NCBI GenBank assembly: GCA_949130485.1
Contig: OX422191.1
Location: 9,357,446-9,421,445 of the forward strand
From: Agelas oroides
Lineage: Eukaryota > Porifera > Demospongiae > Agelasida > Agelasidae
DNA: 64,000 nucleotides
Direction of reading: 5' to 3'
Below the pieces are notes generated by a model, which saw nothing but the letters and a program-made list of their open reading frames with translations, was not told where the DNA came from and ran no database searches. The translations under genes were made by a program, and so were the position numbers. How positions within the stretch are numbered: the stretch's first letter is position 1; every line of letters begins with the position of its first letter. Of this stretch, positions 62,463 to 64,000 are shown piece by piece.

Positions 62463-64000
62463 ATGGCGGAACACAGTTGGTCCGATGTGGACTTAACCCC
62501 TCTGGGTAAGTAACTGAATGGAATTACTGAGTAATTACCATGAGTGAAAAGATTTTTTTTCACTACAACAGGTGAGGATGACCTTTGTGACACCATTAGA
62601 GAACTGACTGACGTTGCAGCTAGCTGGAGAAACATTGGCACCCAACTTGGGATTCGACATAACCGTCTGGAAGCTATCCAGGGAGACAAGCCACTGGACT
62701 GTCTGAGACAAATGTTAGCTATCTGGTTGCAGAAAAACTACAGTGTGAAGCGATTTGGAGAGCCAACATGGATGAAACTAGTGGATGTTGTTGATCATTC
62801 GGCAGGAGGGGGAAACCCCTCTCTTGCCATGGAGATTGCCAGGAGACATGGAGGTATGTGTAGCTATACTGGAGATGGAACATAGTGTTGAGTCTATATA
62901 CTTTCACCATGTTAACCAGCATTGTAAGCTCTGTGTAGGTAGGACTGAACTTGATGTAAGTTTTGAAAGAGAGAAAGAAGTCCAGAGAAAAGGTTAGGTT
63001 CCAGCTGAGAATTGGAAGGTCCCAGTTTACTAGATGAATCCCTGTGGACTTGTTCTCTTTCTTCAAAGATTACATCAACCAACACTGTAGTGATCTATGT
63101 ATCTTATGTTTGTCTCTCTTTGCAGTAACAGACCAACCGGACGGGGTTGAACTGACACAACATCGTGGAAGACCAGCTCAAAGCGCCAGAGATGACAGAG
63201 AGAGGCAGCCTAGGGAACGAGAATATGACAAACAAATTCAAGACCTCCAACAGCGGCTGCAAGTCAGTGATGGCCGAATTCAAGAGATGCAGCAACATAA
63301 ACAAGAACTTGAGCAAGCAACTCAGGAGAAAGACCACGTTATTGAGGTCAGGGAGAAGCAAATTCAAGAGCTGAACCAACAAATGGCAGCCAAAGAGCAG
63401 GTAGCTACACAGTTCCAGCAAAACCTCATGACTATGATCCACAAGTTGCAGGAAGACATTAGAGATTTACGACATGAGTTGCGAGAAAAAGACAAAGTTC
63501 TCCAACGGCTGATGGTGCCACTGAAAGATAAACTGACTCTAAGCTGGAAGAGATGTCATGCAGCACCAAGCAAGATGTACAGAGGTTCTTCCACTGTGTG
63601 TGGTAGCGTGGCATACTTCAGTTCGTTTGCTAGTGGACAAGTACATTCATACAACTCAGGGGCAGAGGAGTGGTCTACCCTCCCAGAGTGTCCTAGAACA
63701 GACTTCACTCTCACAGTTGTCAATGGCCTTGTGACTGCCGTGGGCGGGTGCCAGTTTCTTGACTACACCAATACACTCCTCAGTCTCATGGAGGATGGTG
63801 GGAGGAGGAAGTGGGCGGAGCACTTTCCACACATGCCAACCGAACGTGGACTCGCTGCTGTTGTGTGCAGTGGAAAGGCTCTGGTGGTGGCAGGAGGGGA
63901 AGGAGAGGGGTTTACAGTACTGACCACAGTAGAAGTGATGGACACTGACACTCTGCAGTGGTCAACAGCTAGCAGCCTACCTCGCCCTCTCTCTGCAGCT
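62463..64000 (+). CDS. Death-coiled coil-Kelch protein (3' end outside window)
   Basis: Exons 62463-62505, 62572-62853 and 63126 onward, still open at 64000; about 400 residues are visible. The start is MAEHSWSDVDLTPL. Residues about 15-108 form a Death domain (DVAASWRNIGTQLGI, CLRQMLAIWLQ, EPTWMKLVDVVDH). A coiled coil of about 130 residues follows (QIQDLQQRLQVSDGRIQEMQ). Kelch-type blades then begin (RGSSTVCGSVAYF, YNSGAEEWSTLPECP, AVVCSGKALVVAGGEGEG, VEVMDTDTLQWS). Death would recruit partners by homotypic contact and the Kelch propeller would bind a ligand or substrate; the partner is unknown. All visible junctions are phase 1, as in the other Death genes of this locus. Confidence 0.85.

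Overview
This is eukaryotic DNA from an early-branching animal, most likely a demosponge. All coding capacity is in short exons separated by GT-AG (some GC-AG) introns, mostly in phase 1. The repeats are short foldback MITEs, tRNA-derived SINE-like pieces, CA/TG microsatellites and minisatellites. The genes are animal housekeeping genes (MALSU1, DNAJC9, KANSL2, GGACT) mixed with a dense cluster of Death, TAZ, CXXC, ROCO, ZU5 and Kelch proteins. The sponge assignment is inference. Exon chains were assembled by eye from splice signals, reading frame and domain homology. With one exception (a one-base frame break in the ROCO gene), every complete chain closes to a whole number of codons.

Layout. 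0.1-0.7 kb: last exons of a Death-domain gene. 2.0-3.9 kb (+): MALSU1-like. 4.2-9.2 kb (-): nuclear protein with two CBP/p300-type TAZ1 zinc domains. 9.2-9.4 kb: divergent promoter with two adjacent NF-kB-type sites. 9.4-20.6 kb (+): TAZ1-CXXC-ROCO GTPase-Death protein, starting with a CBP/p300-like N-terminus similar to its divergent partner. 21.3-23.6 kb (-): DNAJC9. 24.0-27.0 kb (-): KANSL2. 27.2-54.8 kb (+): five tandem paralogues, numbered CPK1-CPK5 here. Each has a CXXC zinc finger, usually an acidic linker, a glutamine-rich tract, a TKL-like pseudokinase (HRD changed to HGH or HGK) and a long coiled coil. CPK1 adds ZU5 and Death domains; CPK5 has a Death domain and a second module in front. 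55.0-55.7 kb: orphan coiled-coil segment. 56.5-57.4 kb (-): intronless NmrA-like oxidoreductase. 59.2-60.8 kb (-): GGACT. 62.5 kb to the end (+): Death-coiled coil-Kelch protein, truncated by the window.

How they may work together (inference). The CXXC fingers, CBP-type N-termini and TAZ1 domains point to chromatin. The Death, ZU5, ROCO and pseudokinase domains point to innate-immune or cell-death signalling. The ROCO gene and CPK1 share the same CXXC start and nearly the same C-terminal Death domain but have different cores (GTPase versus pseudokinase-ZU5). The cluster therefore looks like a locally shuffled family coupling CpG-DNA reading to death-fold signalling. CPK1-CPK3 share duplicated promoters and a seven-base coding start exon; CPK4 keeps a decayed version. 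I know of no described family with this architecture and regard it as the most interesting content of the window.
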